A DNA stretch of 64,000 nt from Stenotrophomonas sp. NA06056 (lineage in GTDB: Bacteria > Pseudomonadota > Gammaproteobacteria > Xanthomonadales > Xanthomonadaceae), in contig NZ_CP054931.1 of NCBI RefSeq assembly GCF_013364355.1, positions 3,596,001 through 3,660,000 on the forward strand, written 5' to 3'. The notes beneath the pieces are model-generated. The model was not told where the DNA came from. It was given only the letters and a program-made list of their open reading frames with translations, and ran no database searches. The position numbers were made by a program, and so were the translations under genes. This document shows, one piece after another, positions 36,482-46,075 of this stretch; the first letter of the stretch is position 1, and each line of letters opens with the position of its first letter.

Positions 36482-36553
36482 TGCAACTCGTTGTATGTTC
36501 CCGGCCCAATGCTTCGGTTTTCCTACGCACCCGATTCACCCCCACGTAGGAAA
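36482..36553 (+). promoter_or_regulatory. Leader of the beta-barrel gene: palindrome and SD-masking hairpin
   Basis: TGCAACTCGTTGTA (36482-36495) resembles the palindrome in front of the autotransporters. Further down, TTTCCTACG (36519-36527) is complementary to CGTAGGAAA (36545-36553), 17 bases apart. The second arm contains the AGGAA ribosome-binding site of the gene starting at 36558, so the hairpin would block initiation. Confidence 0.45.
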
Positions 36554-36557
36554 CACA

Positions 36558-37247
36558 ATGAAGGCACTGATCTCCACCACGGCGGCACTGCTGCTGTCCG
36601 GTACCGCTGCCGCCGCGCCGGCGAACTGGGAAGGCATCCATCTGGGCGCGCAGGCCACCCATGGCGAAGGCCACAGCCAGGACCGCGGCAATGCCAATGC
36701 CTCTGAAAAGAGCATCCGCGGCTTTGCAGGCGGGCTGCAGGTCGGCCGCAACTGGCAGTTCGACAACAACGTCGTTGCCGGGATCGAAGGCAGCCTGTCC
36801 TTCGGCAACATCAGCCAGGAGTGGAAGGACCGCGACAACCATCAGTACAGCCCTTACTACGGCAAGGATGCGGTGACCCGTTCGGGCGCGGTCAACCTGA
36901 TGCTGGGATACGCAGCAGGCCAATGGCTGCCGTACGTCAGCGCCGGTGTGACCGTGGCCCGCCAGGAGTTCTCGCTGGGCTGCGACAAGTCCCTGGTGGA
37001 GGCTACCAACGGCTGCCGCGTCGCCGAATTCGAGAACCGTGCGTCCCATGTTTCCACCGGCGCCAACGTCGGCGCAGGCGTGCTGTACCGCTTCAACGAC
37101 CGGCTTTCGGCAGGTGCCGAGTACCGCTACACCCATCTGGGCGCCAGCCCTGTTTACCTGGAAGATCCCAACTATCCGGCTGCGGCGCGACGCAGCTTCC
37201 ATACCAACTACAGCAGCGTTACGCTGAAGTTGAACTACCACTTCTAA
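36558..37247 (+). CDS. Outer-membrane beta-barrel (porin-family, OmpA/Omp25-like)
   Basis: 229 residues. Signal peptide MKALISTTAALLLSGTAAAA. The mature part begins NWEGIHLGAQATHGEG, contains the GIEGSLSFGN and GYAAGQWLPYVSAGVTVA strands, and ends LKLNYHF with terminal Phe. This layout fits the 8-stranded OMP_b-brl group found in alpha- and gammaproteobacteria. One Cys pair (GCDKSLVEATNGCRVAEF) lies in an external loop. No OmpA-type peptidoglycan domain. Function unknown. The start is fixed by the signal peptide and SD. Confidence 0.8.
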   Translation: MKALISTTAALLLSGTAAAAPANWEGIHLGAQATHGEGHSQDRGNANASEKSIRGFAGGLQVGRNWQFDNNVVAGIEGSLSFGNISQEWKDRDNHQYSPYYGKDAVTRSGAVNLMLGYAAGQWLPYVSAGVTVARQEFSLGCDKSLVEATNGCRVAEFENRASHVSTGANVGAGVLYRFNDRLSAGAEYRYTHLGASPVYLEDPNYPAAARRSFHTNYSSVTLKLNYHF

Positions 37248-37310
37248 CCGCCTGGCGACGCATCCGCAGGCCCTTTGGGCGGCAGGGCGCGCAGGTACGA
37301 GAGATCTGCG

Positions 37311-38627
<1,317 letters not shown>

Positions 38628-38692
38628 GCGGCAAGCACTGCCGGCGACGTGCGGTTCACCCGTTGCGAACGGTGCTCTGGGATGATGGGCGC

Positions 38693-39691
38693 ATGTCACT
38701 GCCTGTCCTGCCATCTGATCCGTCTTCACCGCTGCGCCGACGCCTGCTGCGTGCCGCCCTGTTGGCACCGGTAGCGGGCGCTCTGGCCACCCTGCCCGGC
38801 TGTTCGCTGCCGGAGCAGGTGGACGGCACTTTCCTGCAGCCGTGGCGCAGCCACCTGCAGTGGCGCATGGTCGATTGGCAACGCTCGTTGCAGCTGGCGC
38901 GCAGACTGGGCTGCAGGCAGCTGGTGCTGCAATGGACCGGCATCGTCGGCGGCGCCGAGGGTGATTGGCAGCTGCCCGATACCAGCGTGCGCATGCTGTT
39001 CACCGCCGCCTCCGAAGCCGGTATTGCGGTTCGTGTCGGCCTGCCCTTCCAGCAACGCTGGTGGCAGGCCATCGGCGGCGACGATGCCGCACTGCAGAGC
39101 TTCTTCGCCGACAGCCTGACGCAGGCGCGCAACTGGCTGGCGCAGGCACCGTGGGCACGGCTGCAGGCATTCAATGGCTGGTACATCCCCTACGAACTGG
39201 AGCAGTACCACTGGGCCGATCCGGCGCGTCAGCAGTGGCTGGCGCAGTGGCTGCACGGCATCTCCCAGGCGGCGGTCGACCGCGGTGGCGACTGCGCGAT
39301 CTCCTGTTATTTCAGCCGCCTGCAGACCCAGGGCGACCTGGTGACCTTGTGGGATGCCGTCCTCGCGCAGGCATCGGTAAGACCCATGGTGCAGGACGGT
39401 GTAGGTGTTGCCGGTGCCGGCAACGTGCAGCAGTTGCAACCGTTGTTGCAGCACCTGCGCACGCGTGGCGTTGCCTTCGATGCCATCGTCGAGCTGTTCC
39501 GCGAACTGCCCGGCGAGAACAACGATGGCACCCAGTTCAAGGGCGAAACCGCCGATGCCGCCCGTATCGAACGGCAACTGGCATGGGCCCGCGACAGCGG
39601 CGCTGAGCACGTGCTGGTGTACGCGCTGGACCCTTGGCTGTCGCAGGACACGCCGGAAGCGGCCGCCTTGCGCAAGCGCTGGGGGATCTGA
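38693..39691 (+). CDS. DUF4434-like lipoprotein, putative glycoside-hydrolase-fold
   Basis: 332 residues. The N-terminus (LRRRLLRAALLAPVAG ... LPGCSLP) has a twin-arginine pair and a lipobox with Cys about 37, so a Tat-exported lipoprotein is possible. The mature protein starts DGTFLQPWRSHLQWRMVDWQ; the succession of beta/alpha units (LVLQWTGIVG, FNGWYIPYELEQYHW) suggests a TIM barrel. It resembles DUF4434 proteins thought to act on polysaccharides. Catalytic residues not proven; E in IPYELEQ and the E in IVELFRELPG are candidates. Confidence 0.65.
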   Translation: MSLPVLPSDPSSPLRRRLLRAALLAPVAGALATLPGCSLPEQVDGTFLQPWRSHLQWRMVDWQRSLQLARRLGCRQLVLQWTGIVGGAEGDWQLPDTSVRMLFTAASEAGIAVRVGLPFQQRWWQAIGGDDAALQSFFADSLTQARNWLAQAPWARLQAFNGWYIPYELEQYHWADPARQQWLAQWLHGISQAAVDRGGDCAISCYFSRLQTQGDLVTLWDAVLAQASVRPMVQDGVGVAGAGNVQQLQPLLQHLRTRGVAFDAIVELFRELPGENNDGTQFKGETADAARIERQLAWARDSGAEHVLVYALDPWLSQDTPEAAALRKRWGI

Positions 39692-39700
39692 CCGGCACCG

Positions 39701-39779
39701 ACGCGAAAAAGGGGACGGAGGGGATTAAGTCGTTTGTGGCATGAACGACTTAATCCCCTCCGTCCCCTTTTTTTCGCGT
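39701..39779. terminator. Long near-perfect hairpin, bidirectional terminator
   Basis: A 34-base left arm (39701-39734, core AAAAAGGGGACGGAGGGG, ATTAAGTCG) is exactly complementary to 39744-39779 apart from two extra T. The loop is TGTGGCATG. Both arms end in A/T runs, so it can terminate both the DUF4434 gene and the convergent eleven-gene operon. Its last bases touch the stop codon of the dehydrogenase gene. Confidence 0.85.
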
Positions 39780-40912
39780 TACAGCGAGCGGCTGATGAGG
39801 TCGCGCAGGATCTCGCTGGTGCCACCGAAAATCCGTAGTGCGCGCGCGTCGGCCCAGGCGCGGCCTATTCCATATTCGCTGCTGTAACCGTAGCCACCGT
39901 GCAGCTGCAGCAGGTCGTCCAGCACCTGCCCTTGGATTTCGGTGGCGTTGAGCTTGGCTATCGCCGCACGGGTCGGGTCCAGCTGTCCGTTGATCTGCTC
40001 GCCCAGGCATTGGTCGAGGAAGCTGCGCAGCATCGCTAGCTGTGCAGTGGCCGAGGCCAGCACGAAGCGGGTGTTCTGGTGGTCGATCAGCAGCCGGCCG
40101 AACGCCTTGCGCTGTCGAACGTAGGCGACCGTCGCAGCCAGCATGCCTTCGGCCGAGGCCGCCGCACGCAATGCGATGGCCAACCGTTCGGCCGCCAGCT
40201 GCTCTTCCAGATAGGCAAAGCCATGACGCTCCTGACCGAGCAGGTGATCGGCCGGCAGGAACACGTCTTCGAAGAACAGTTCGGTGGTGTCCTGCGCGTG
40301 CTGGCCGATCTTGGCCATCGGTGGGCCACGGCTGACACCCGCAGCGGCCAGGTCCACGCAGAACAATGTCAGGCCGCCGGCACCGAGTTCCGGAGCGACG
40401 GTGGCCACGACCACGGCGACGTCGGCATTGCTGCCATTGGTGATCCAGGTCTTCTGCCCGTTCAATCGATAGCCACCGTCCACCGCGTCGGCGCGGGTGC
40501 GGATCGTCTTCAGGTCACTGCCGGCATTGGGCTCGGTCATCGCGATCGCACCGATCGCTTCACCCTGCGTCATCTTCGGCAGCCAGGCATCGCGCACGGC
40601 GGGCGTGGCGTACTGCATCAAATACGGCGCGACCATATCCGAGTGGATCGAGAAGCCGATGCCGAGATAGTTGGCGCGTGCCAGTTCTTCGATCACGCAG
40701 GCAGCATGGCCGTAGTCGCCGCCCATGCCGTACGGCTCGGGCAACTGGCAGTTCAGCAGCCCAGCCTCGCCCGCCGCGCGCCACAGGGCGCGTGGGGTGA
40801 TGCCATCGCGCTCCCATTGCGCGTACCCGGGCGCGATCTGCGCGTCGATGAAGCGACGGACCTGGTCGCGGAACAGTGCGTGGTCCTCGCGGAATACCGG
40901 CCGGTCTGCCAT
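39779..40912 (-). CDS. Acyl-CoA dehydrogenase-family flavoprotein, last gene of the polysaccharide operon
   Basis: 377 residues with the three ACAD domains: N-terminal helical (FREDHALFRDQVRRF), middle beta (AIAMTEPNAGSDLKTIRT near 118-135, KTWITNG), and C-terminal helical with FGGTSEILRD near 359. The usual Glu of the YEGT motif is Gly here (IFGGTSEI); as in isovaleryl-CoA-type enzymes, the base may be the Glu in AAERLAIAL (about 240). Start MADRPVF lies 4 bases after the algF stop, so it is likely co-transcribed. Its substrate might be an acyl or aminoacyl group on the operon's carrier protein rather than a CoA ester (inference). Confidence 0.85.
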   Translation of the reverse strand: MADRPVFREDHALFRDQVRRFIDAQIAPGYAQWERDGITPRALWRAAGEAGLLNCQLPEPYGMGGDYGHAACVIEELARANYLGIGFSIHSDMVAPYLMQYATPAVRDAWLPKMTQGEAIGAIAMTEPNAGSDLKTIRTRADAVDGGYRLNGQKTWITNGSNADVAVVVATVAPELGAGGLTLFCVDLAAAGVSRGPPMAKIGQHAQDTTELFFEDVFLPADHLLGQERHGFAYLEEQLAAERLAIALRAAASAEGMLAATVAYVRQRKAFGRLLIDHQNTRFVLASATAQLAMLRSFLDQCLGEQINGQLDPTRAAIAKLNATEIQGQVLDDLLQLHGGYGYSSEYGIGRAWADARALRIFGGTSEILRDLISRSL

Positions 40913-40916
40913 CGGA

Positions 40917-41600
40917 TCAGCGGCCCACCGCGTCGGTGCCACTGAGCTGGCCCTGCAGCACCGGTGCGTTGGCCGTACCGGTCAGGAACAGGCTGTAATG
41001 ATCGCCGGGCTGCAACGCAGGCAGTTCGAGCGCAGCACTGTCCTTGCCGCCGCAACCGGCCACCAGCCGTGCCTTGACCGGATTGATGCCACGCGCGGCA
41101 CTGCGTCCCGCCGCCACCGCCGGGAACACCACCGCGCCCTTGTCGGCCATGGCCAGCTTGCCCTGGGCGCAGTTGCCGGCGAGGTTGTAGAAGCGGATCT
41201 CGGCCTTGAGCGCATCACTGCTGCCACCGCCGTCTTCCAGCACGTTGAGGGGTTTGGCCGCGGCGCTCGCATCCAGCACCAGGGTGGTGAAACTGCCGGT
41301 GGCCACCGCCGGCTGCGTGCGTGTCTTGCCGGCCACGCGCACGCTGAACGGCTTGCCGCCTTCAACGATGGCATAACGGGTGGCGCGTGTTGCCGGCCCG
41401 ATGTTCTGGTCGGCACCATTGCCGATACCGGCCTTGAGCACTGTGCTGCCCGGGTTGAGCACACGCACGAAGGCCGAACCGGCCGGCGGGCGCGCGGCGT
41501 ACAACTGGGCCAGACGCCCTTCCGGCGCGGCTTGGGCGAAACCTGCACACGGCGACAGCAGCAGCGCGGTGGCAACCAGGGATTTCAGGACAGCATTCAT
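40917..41600 (-). CDS. algF: AlgF-like periplasmic O-acylation protein
   Basis: 227 residues. The signal peptide ends SPCAGFAQA (about 24). The mature part starts EGRLAQLYAARPPAGSAFVRVLNPG, the diagnostic AlgF start, followed by two beta-rich halves. In Pseudomonas AlgF is needed with AlgI and AlgJ for O-acetylation of alginate. ATG overlaps the stop of the dltA-like gene by 4 bases. Here it most likely helps transfer an acyl or aminoacyl group to the operon's polysaccharide. Confidence 0.8.
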   Translation of the reverse strand: MNAVLKSLVATALLLSPCAGFAQAAPEGRLAQLYAARPPAGSAFVRVLNPGSTVLKAGIGNGADQNIGPATRATRYAIVEGGKPFSVRVAGKTRTQPAVATGSFTTLVLDASAAAKPLNVLEDGGGSSDALKAEIRFYNLAGNCAQGKLAMADKGAVVFPAVAAGRSAARGINPVKARLVAGCGGKDSAALELPALQPGDHYSLFLTGTANAPVLQGQLSGTDAVGR

Positions 41601-43075
41601 GCGGGTTTCTCCGTCGTGCGGAGCGTGCGCGCCAGGATCTGGTAGCGCTGCTCCAGTTGCTTGCGATCCACCTTGTTGCTGATCGTCTGCGGCAGGGCGT
41701 CCACGGCGAACAGCTCGGAAGGGATCATATAGGGCGGCATGTAGCGTTCGAGCTGGACCTTCCAGTCGGCCAGATCCGCTGGCGGGCGCTGCAGCGGGCC
41801 GGTCTGTGGCTGCGTGGTTTCAACAAAGCCGATCATCCGCACCAGGCTGCCGTCGGGCCGCCGCAGCACCACGGCGGCTCCCGCAACCACGCCAGGCAGG
41901 CGAGCCAGGCCGACATCGACCTCGGCCAGTTCGATGCGGTAGCCATTGAGCTTGATCTGATCGTCGCGGCGGCCACGGAAATAGAACCGGCCCTTCTCGT
42001 CGACATCACCCAGATCACCGCTGCGGTACGCACGTTTGCCGTTGTGTTCGAACAGCACGCCGGCATCCAGGTCGGGGCGATCAAGGTAACCACGCATCAC
42101 ATGGTCACCGGCCATGCAGATCTCGCCGTCATCGAGGAACACCTCGGCATAGGGCTTGCCGATGCCGATCGGGAACGGGTTGGGTGCCGCCGCACGCAGG
42201 GCCGGATCGATCTCCACCCAGGTGGTGGAACAGGTCGCTTCGGTCGGCCCATAGGAATTGATGATGCGCACCTGCGGGAAACGCGCCCACAGTTCTTCGG
42301 CCACGCGCGGCGTAAGTGATTCGGCACCGAACACGAACACCTTCAGGTCGGGCAGGTGCGCGGCGTCGAAACGCGGATTGAGCATCTGCTGGCGCACGAA
42401 CGAGGGCGTGGATGCCCATACGGCCACGTGTGAATCACGCAGATGATCGACGAACTGTTCGCTGCTGGCTATCACCTCGCGCGGGCACAGCACGCAGCAG
42501 CCGCCCAGACCCAGCGCGCCGCACAGGTCGAACAGCGAGAAGTCGAAGCTGAAGAGCATCTGGTTCATGAACGCCGGCGCCGGGCCGAGCGTGAGGCAAT
42601 CGCGGATCCACCCGGTGAACAGGGCAACGCTGTCGCGGCCGATCTGCACCCCCTTGGGGTCGCCGGTGCTGCCGGAGGTGAACATGATGTAGGCCAGGTC
42701 CGGCACCGCCAGCGCGCGCGGCACGTCGGCACCGGGCAGGAACGCGTCGGCGGCAGCATCGTAGACCGCACGCGCGTGCACCAGCGTGGTAATGCGCTGC
42801 AGGCGTGCTGGCGGGTTGATGGTGTCCACCGGCACGTAGGTCACGCCCAGGCAGAGGCAGCCGAGCATGGCCACCACGAACGCCGATTCCTTGTGGCCGG
42901 AGATCACCAGCGCGTCGCCGTGCCCCAGGCCGGCAGCACGCGCACGATCGATCCACTGCTGGGTGGCGCGATGCAGCCCGGCCCAGTCCAGTACGCCATC
43001 GGCCGCATGCAGGGCGGGCGCCTGCGTGGCGACATCCAGGTCGGCGAAACGGCATTGGTCGAAATCGAAGTACAT
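41597..43075 (-). CDS. dltA: DltA-like amino acid adenylating enzyme (carrier-protein ligase)
   Basis: 492 residues, ANL superfamily. P-loop FTSGSTGDPKG (132-142), FSFDFSLFDLCGALGLGGCC, ASTPSFVRQQML, YGPTEATCSTTW (275-286), RSGDLGDVDEKGRFYFRGR, QIKLNGYRIELAEVD, and C-terminal SNKVDRKQL with the catalytic Lys. All fit DltA more than other acyl ligases. However, at the site where DltA has its D-alanine-selecting Cys (FCGE-type), this protein reads FGAE (249-252). It should load a small amino acid on the adjacent carrier protein, but perhaps not D-Ala. Overlaps algF by 4 bases. Confidence 0.82.
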   Translation of the reverse strand: MYFDFDQCRFADLDVATQAPALHAADGVLDWAGLHRATQQWIDRARAAGLGHGDALVISGHKESAFVVAMLGCLCLGVTYVPVDTINPPARLQRITTLVHARAVYDAAADAFLPGADVPRALAVPDLAYIMFTSGSTGDPKGVQIGRDSVALFTGWIRDCLTLGPAPAFMNQMLFSFDFSLFDLCGALGLGGCCVLCPREVIASSEQFVDHLRDSHVAVWASTPSFVRQQMLNPRFDAAHLPDLKVFVFGAESLTPRVAEELWARFPQVRIINSYGPTEATCSTTWVEIDPALRAAAPNPFPIGIGKPYAEVFLDDGEICMAGDHVMRGYLDRPDLDAGVLFEHNGKRAYRSGDLGDVDEKGRFYFRGRRDDQIKLNGYRIELAEVDVGLARLPGVVAGAAVVLRRPDGSLVRMIGFVETTQPQTGPLQRPPADLADWKVQLERYMPPYMIPSELFAVDALPQTISNKVDRKQLEQRYQILARTLRTTEKPA

Positions 43076-43102
43076 CGCGCTACCTCCGGTGCCCGCAGGC
43101 GA

Positions 43103-43336
43103 TCAGCTGGGGCGGTGCTCGGCCACGTAGTCGGCCAGCACCTGCACCGAATCGACCAGGGCGTCGATTTCATCCACCGGCAGGGTGACGCCAAGGCGGT
43201 CCTTGACCTCGACCATCAGCTGCACCTTGGACATCGAATCGAAGAAGGACTCCATGTATTCGTCCGGCTGCACCCGGGTACCGATCACCGCCTCGACGAT
43301 ATCGATGAGCTGGTTCTGGATTGTCTGCTTGTCCAT
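43103..43336 (-). CDS. dltC: DltC-like acyl/aminoacyl carrier protein
   Basis: 77 residues, acidic four-helix carrier. The phosphopantetheine serine is in FFDSMSKVQL (about residue 35). I chose ATG 43334-43336 because AAGGTGGA lies at a good distance before it; a GTG at 43348 is an alternative that adds four residues. It sits between the MBOAT gene and the dltA-like gene, so it should carry the thioester-bound group from the ligase to the membrane transferase. Confidence 0.85.
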   Translation of the reverse strand: MDKQTIQNQLIDIVEAVIGTRVQPDEYMESFFDSMSKVQLMVEVKDRLGVTLPVDEIDALVDSVQVLADYVAEHRPS

Positions 43337-43352
43337 GTTGGAATCCACCTTG

Positions 43353-44933
43353 TCAGAACTGGAAGTAAAGGAAACGGGTTTCTTTGTGCAGGTTCAGCAG
43401 GCACAGCGACAGCAGCACCAGCATTACCAGCAGCCAGGCCCAGTTGGGCTGCCAGCGCATCCACGCGCGGGGCGCCGGGCTGGGTTTTGCCAGCGAAGGA
43501 GAATACACACCCATGATCTGGTGCGCGTTCGGTGCCAGCCAGACAATGGCCAGTGCCACCAGGATGTACAGCAGCTGCAGGTGATGGCCCAGCAGCAGAC
43601 GCATGCCATCGGCCAGGCCCATGCCAGAAACATGGCCAAGGTTCTCCATGCTTTCCCAGCCGCGCACGCCGAACATGCCCTGTACCAGCTGCCACGCATC
43701 GTGCACGCCATCGGCACGGAAGAAGGCCTGCGCCACCAGCACCGCGCCGAAGGTCAGCAGCAGGTAGCCCGCATGCTGGAATGGATTGAGCGTGCGCATC
43801 GCGGCAGGCTTGCGACCGCCGACAAACACCCGCCACGCGTGGTTGATGACCAGGTAGGTGGCGTGCAGCAGGCCGAAGATCAGGAACTGCATGCCGGCGC
43901 CATGCCAGATGCCGGCCAGGCCCATCGCCCACACCGTGGGCAGCACGATCATCGAGAAGAAGCCGCCGGCCGAGGCCACCGCCGCCGGGCCGGTGGGGCG
44001 TCCGTGGCGGGTACGCCAGCGGGTCACGGCCATCGCCACCGGGTAGTACAGGTAGGCGGTGATGTAACGGGTGAGCGTCATGTGCCAGCGCGCCCAGAAG
44101 TCGATGATGCTGGTGGCCTTGTACGGCGAATTGAAGTTCAGCGGGAAGCGGATGCCGAACATGCGGGCCAGGCCCAGCGCCATGTCCGAATAGCCGGAGA
44201 AATCGAAGTACAGCTGCAACGCATAGCTGAGCGCGGTAGCCCACGCGCCCCAGAACTGCACATCGCCGGTGGAGGCGAAGCCGGCATCGGCATACGGCGC
44301 GATGCTGTCGGCGATCAGGACCTTCTTGGCCAGGCCGATGACGAACAACATGCCGCCGATGGACAGGTTCTCGGCCTGGAAGCGATAGGTCTCGCGCTTG
44401 CTGAACTGCGGCATCATCTCCTTGTGGTGCAGGATCGGACCAGCAATCAGGTGCGGGAAGAAGGTCACGAACAGCACGTAGCTCAGCGGGCTGCGGTCAT
44501 TGACCACGCCCGCGCGGCAGTCCAGCAGGTAGCCGATCTGGGTGAAGGTGAAGAAGGAAATACCCAGCGGCAGGATCAGCGTGTCCATCGGGCCGACGTT
44601 GAAGCCGATGTCGTGGACGAAGTTCACCATCGCCGCGAAGTACTTGTAATGCACCAGCAGCAGGATGTCGGCGGCGACGCCCAACGCGGTGGCCAGCAGC
44701 TGCAGCTTTGGCCGCTTGGCCAACGCCAGGATGACCAGGCTGACCAGATAGTTGAAGACGATCGAGCCGGCCAGCAGGATCACGAACTGCGGATTCCACC
44801 AGCCGTAGAACACGATCGAGGCCACGCACAACCAGAGCGCGGCCAGCCGTGGCTGCAGCGCGCCCAGAAGGTAGTGCACGCCCAGCGCTATCGGCAGGAA
44901 AATCAGCAGGAACAGGAAAGAGTTGAACAGCAT
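43353..44933 (-). CDS. MBOAT acyltransferase (AlgI/DltB type)
   Basis: 526 residues, about 11-13 membrane helices. It starts MLFNSFLFLLIFLPIALGVHY, typical of AlgI. HYKYFAAMVNF, LPLGISFFTFTQIGYL, FDFSGYSDMALGLARMFG, FWARWHMTLTRYI and GIWHGAGMQFLIFG (with the likely catalytic His) mark the MBOAT fold. AlgI and DltB both pass acyl groups across the membrane to periplasmic partners. Next to the carrier protein, it is expected to take the group from the carrier and hand it to AlgJ/AlgX-like proteins. Confidence 0.92.
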   Translation of the reverse strand: MLFNSFLFLLIFLPIALGVHYLLGALQPRLAALWLCVASIVFYGWWNPQFVILLAGSIVFNYLVSLVILALAKRPKLQLLATALGVAADILLLVHYKYFAAMVNFVHDIGFNVGPMDTLILPLGISFFTFTQIGYLLDCRAGVVNDRSPLSYVLFVTFFPHLIAGPILHHKEMMPQFSKRETYRFQAENLSIGGMLFVIGLAKKVLIADSIAPYADAGFASTGDVQFWGAWATALSYALQLYFDFSGYSDMALGLARMFGIRFPLNFNSPYKATSIIDFWARWHMTLTRYITAYLYYPVAMAVTRWRTRHGRPTGPAAVASAGGFFSMIVLPTVWAMGLAGIWHGAGMQFLIFGLLHATYLVINHAWRVFVGGRKPAAMRTLNPFQHAGYLLLTFGAVLVAQAFFRADGVHDAWQLVQGMFGVRGWESMENLGHVSGMGLADGMRLLLGHHLQLLYILVALAIVWLAPNAHQIMGVYSPSLAKPSPAPRAWMRWQPNWAWLLVMLVLLSLCLLNLHKETRFLYFQF

Positions 44934-44946
44934 GGTCGGTCGGCGC

Positions 44947-46071
44947 TCAGTCGATACCGGCCAATGCCTTCTGCTCGCCTTCGGTCAGCGGCAGGGACAG
45001 GGCCATTTCGGAAAATTCCCAGATCACCAGTTTCACGGTGGGCGGCCACGTCGACTGCTGCGGCAGTGCCGTCAGCAGTGCGCCGGAAAACTGGCCGCCG
45101 TCCATGCTCTGGTTCCATACTTCGCGCCCCAGGCCATGGCCCAGGCGTTCGGCAAACAGGCTGCGACGGCCGTTGGAGCTGCCCAGCAGCAGCACCTCCA
45201 CCGGCGGTGTGTCATCGAGCAGGCCGCCACTGCGCAGCGGCGCGATGACCTGCTCCGGCTCCAGGTCCAGCGGCGGTCGCCATGAGGGCGGGGCGTGTTC
45301 CAGGCCCGCCAGCACGATCAGGTCGCCCATGCGCGGCTTCGGTGGGCCCAGGGGGCCAACCTCGAAGGCCTGGCTGCCCTGCCCGCCCAGCAGCGGCAAT
45401 GCCACCGCGCTCACCGCGTCGGCCGCGCGCTGCGCGCCGATGCGGTTCATATGGACGTCGGTGCGGAAGAACACCGGCGCGTCCTGACCGGACAACACCG
45501 GCAGCAGGTCCACGCTGGGTACGTTGGCAGCGGCCAAGGCCTGCTGCCATTGCCCGTAGCGCGCACGCATCGGCTCGGAATAGCGCAGGCCACAGGTGTG
45601 CGCCTGTTCGATGCGCGACTTGTCCGGCACCACCACCACCAGCAGCTTCGCGCCGGTGGCCTGCAACTGCTGCGACCAGTGCTGCATCAGCCGCACGCGG
45701 TCGTTGAATACCTTGGCGCCCGCGCCCGGCTGCGGACGCAGGCCATCGCGGTAGAACAGCCAGTCCGGGCAGCCCAGCGCCACCTGCTCGCCAAGGTCGC
45801 CCAGCAGGCGGTAGCGCACGGCGGCCCCCAGCAGGTCGCCCTGGGCCTGGATCGGCAGCCGCAGCGCCTGGTTGATCGCCTGACCGGCTTCGCCGTCGGC
45901 CCAGCGCGAGGGCAGCAGTTTTTCGGCCGGCAGCTTGGCATTGGCCAGCATCCAGGCACCGGCGCAGACGCCGATCAGCAGCAGTGCCGACACCACCACG
46001 GCGGTCAGCCGATGGGCACGTGGCGGGGCAGCAGGTGGCAGGGGCGCGGGCGCCCCGGGACGGGCATTCAT
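44947..46071 (-). CDS. AlgX/AlgJ-like SGNH-type O-acyltransferase, membrane-anchored
   Basis: 374 residues. One N-terminal membrane segment (about 22-42). The catalytic pieces of the ALGX/DltD SGNH-like fold are visible: TDVHMNRIGAQRAADAV (Asp-x-His), and LLLGSSNGRRSLF with the nucleophile serine. In AlgX and AlgJ these act on polysaccharide O-acyl groups in the periplasm. Located between MBOAT and a second AlgJ-like gene, 13 and 4 bases away. Likely the final transferase of the decoration module. Confidence 0.82.
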   Translation of the reverse strand: MNARPGAPAPLPPAAPPRAHRLTAVVVSALLLIGVCAGAWMLANAKLPAEKLLPSRWADGEAGQAINQALRLPIQAQGDLLGAAVRYRLLGDLGEQVALGCPDWLFYRDGLRPQPGAGAKVFNDRVRLMQHWSQQLQATGAKLLVVVVPDKSRIEQAHTCGLRYSEPMRARYGQWQQALAAANVPSVDLLPVLSGQDAPVFFRTDVHMNRIGAQRAADAVSAVALPLLGGQGSQAFEVGPLGPPKPRMGDLIVLAGLEHAPPSWRPPLDLEPEQVIAPLRSGGLLDDTPPVEVLLLGSSNGRRSLFAERLGHGLGREVWNQSMDGGQFSGALLTALPQQSTWPPTVKLVIWEFSEMALSLPLTEGEQKALAGID

Positions 46072-46075
46072 CGGA

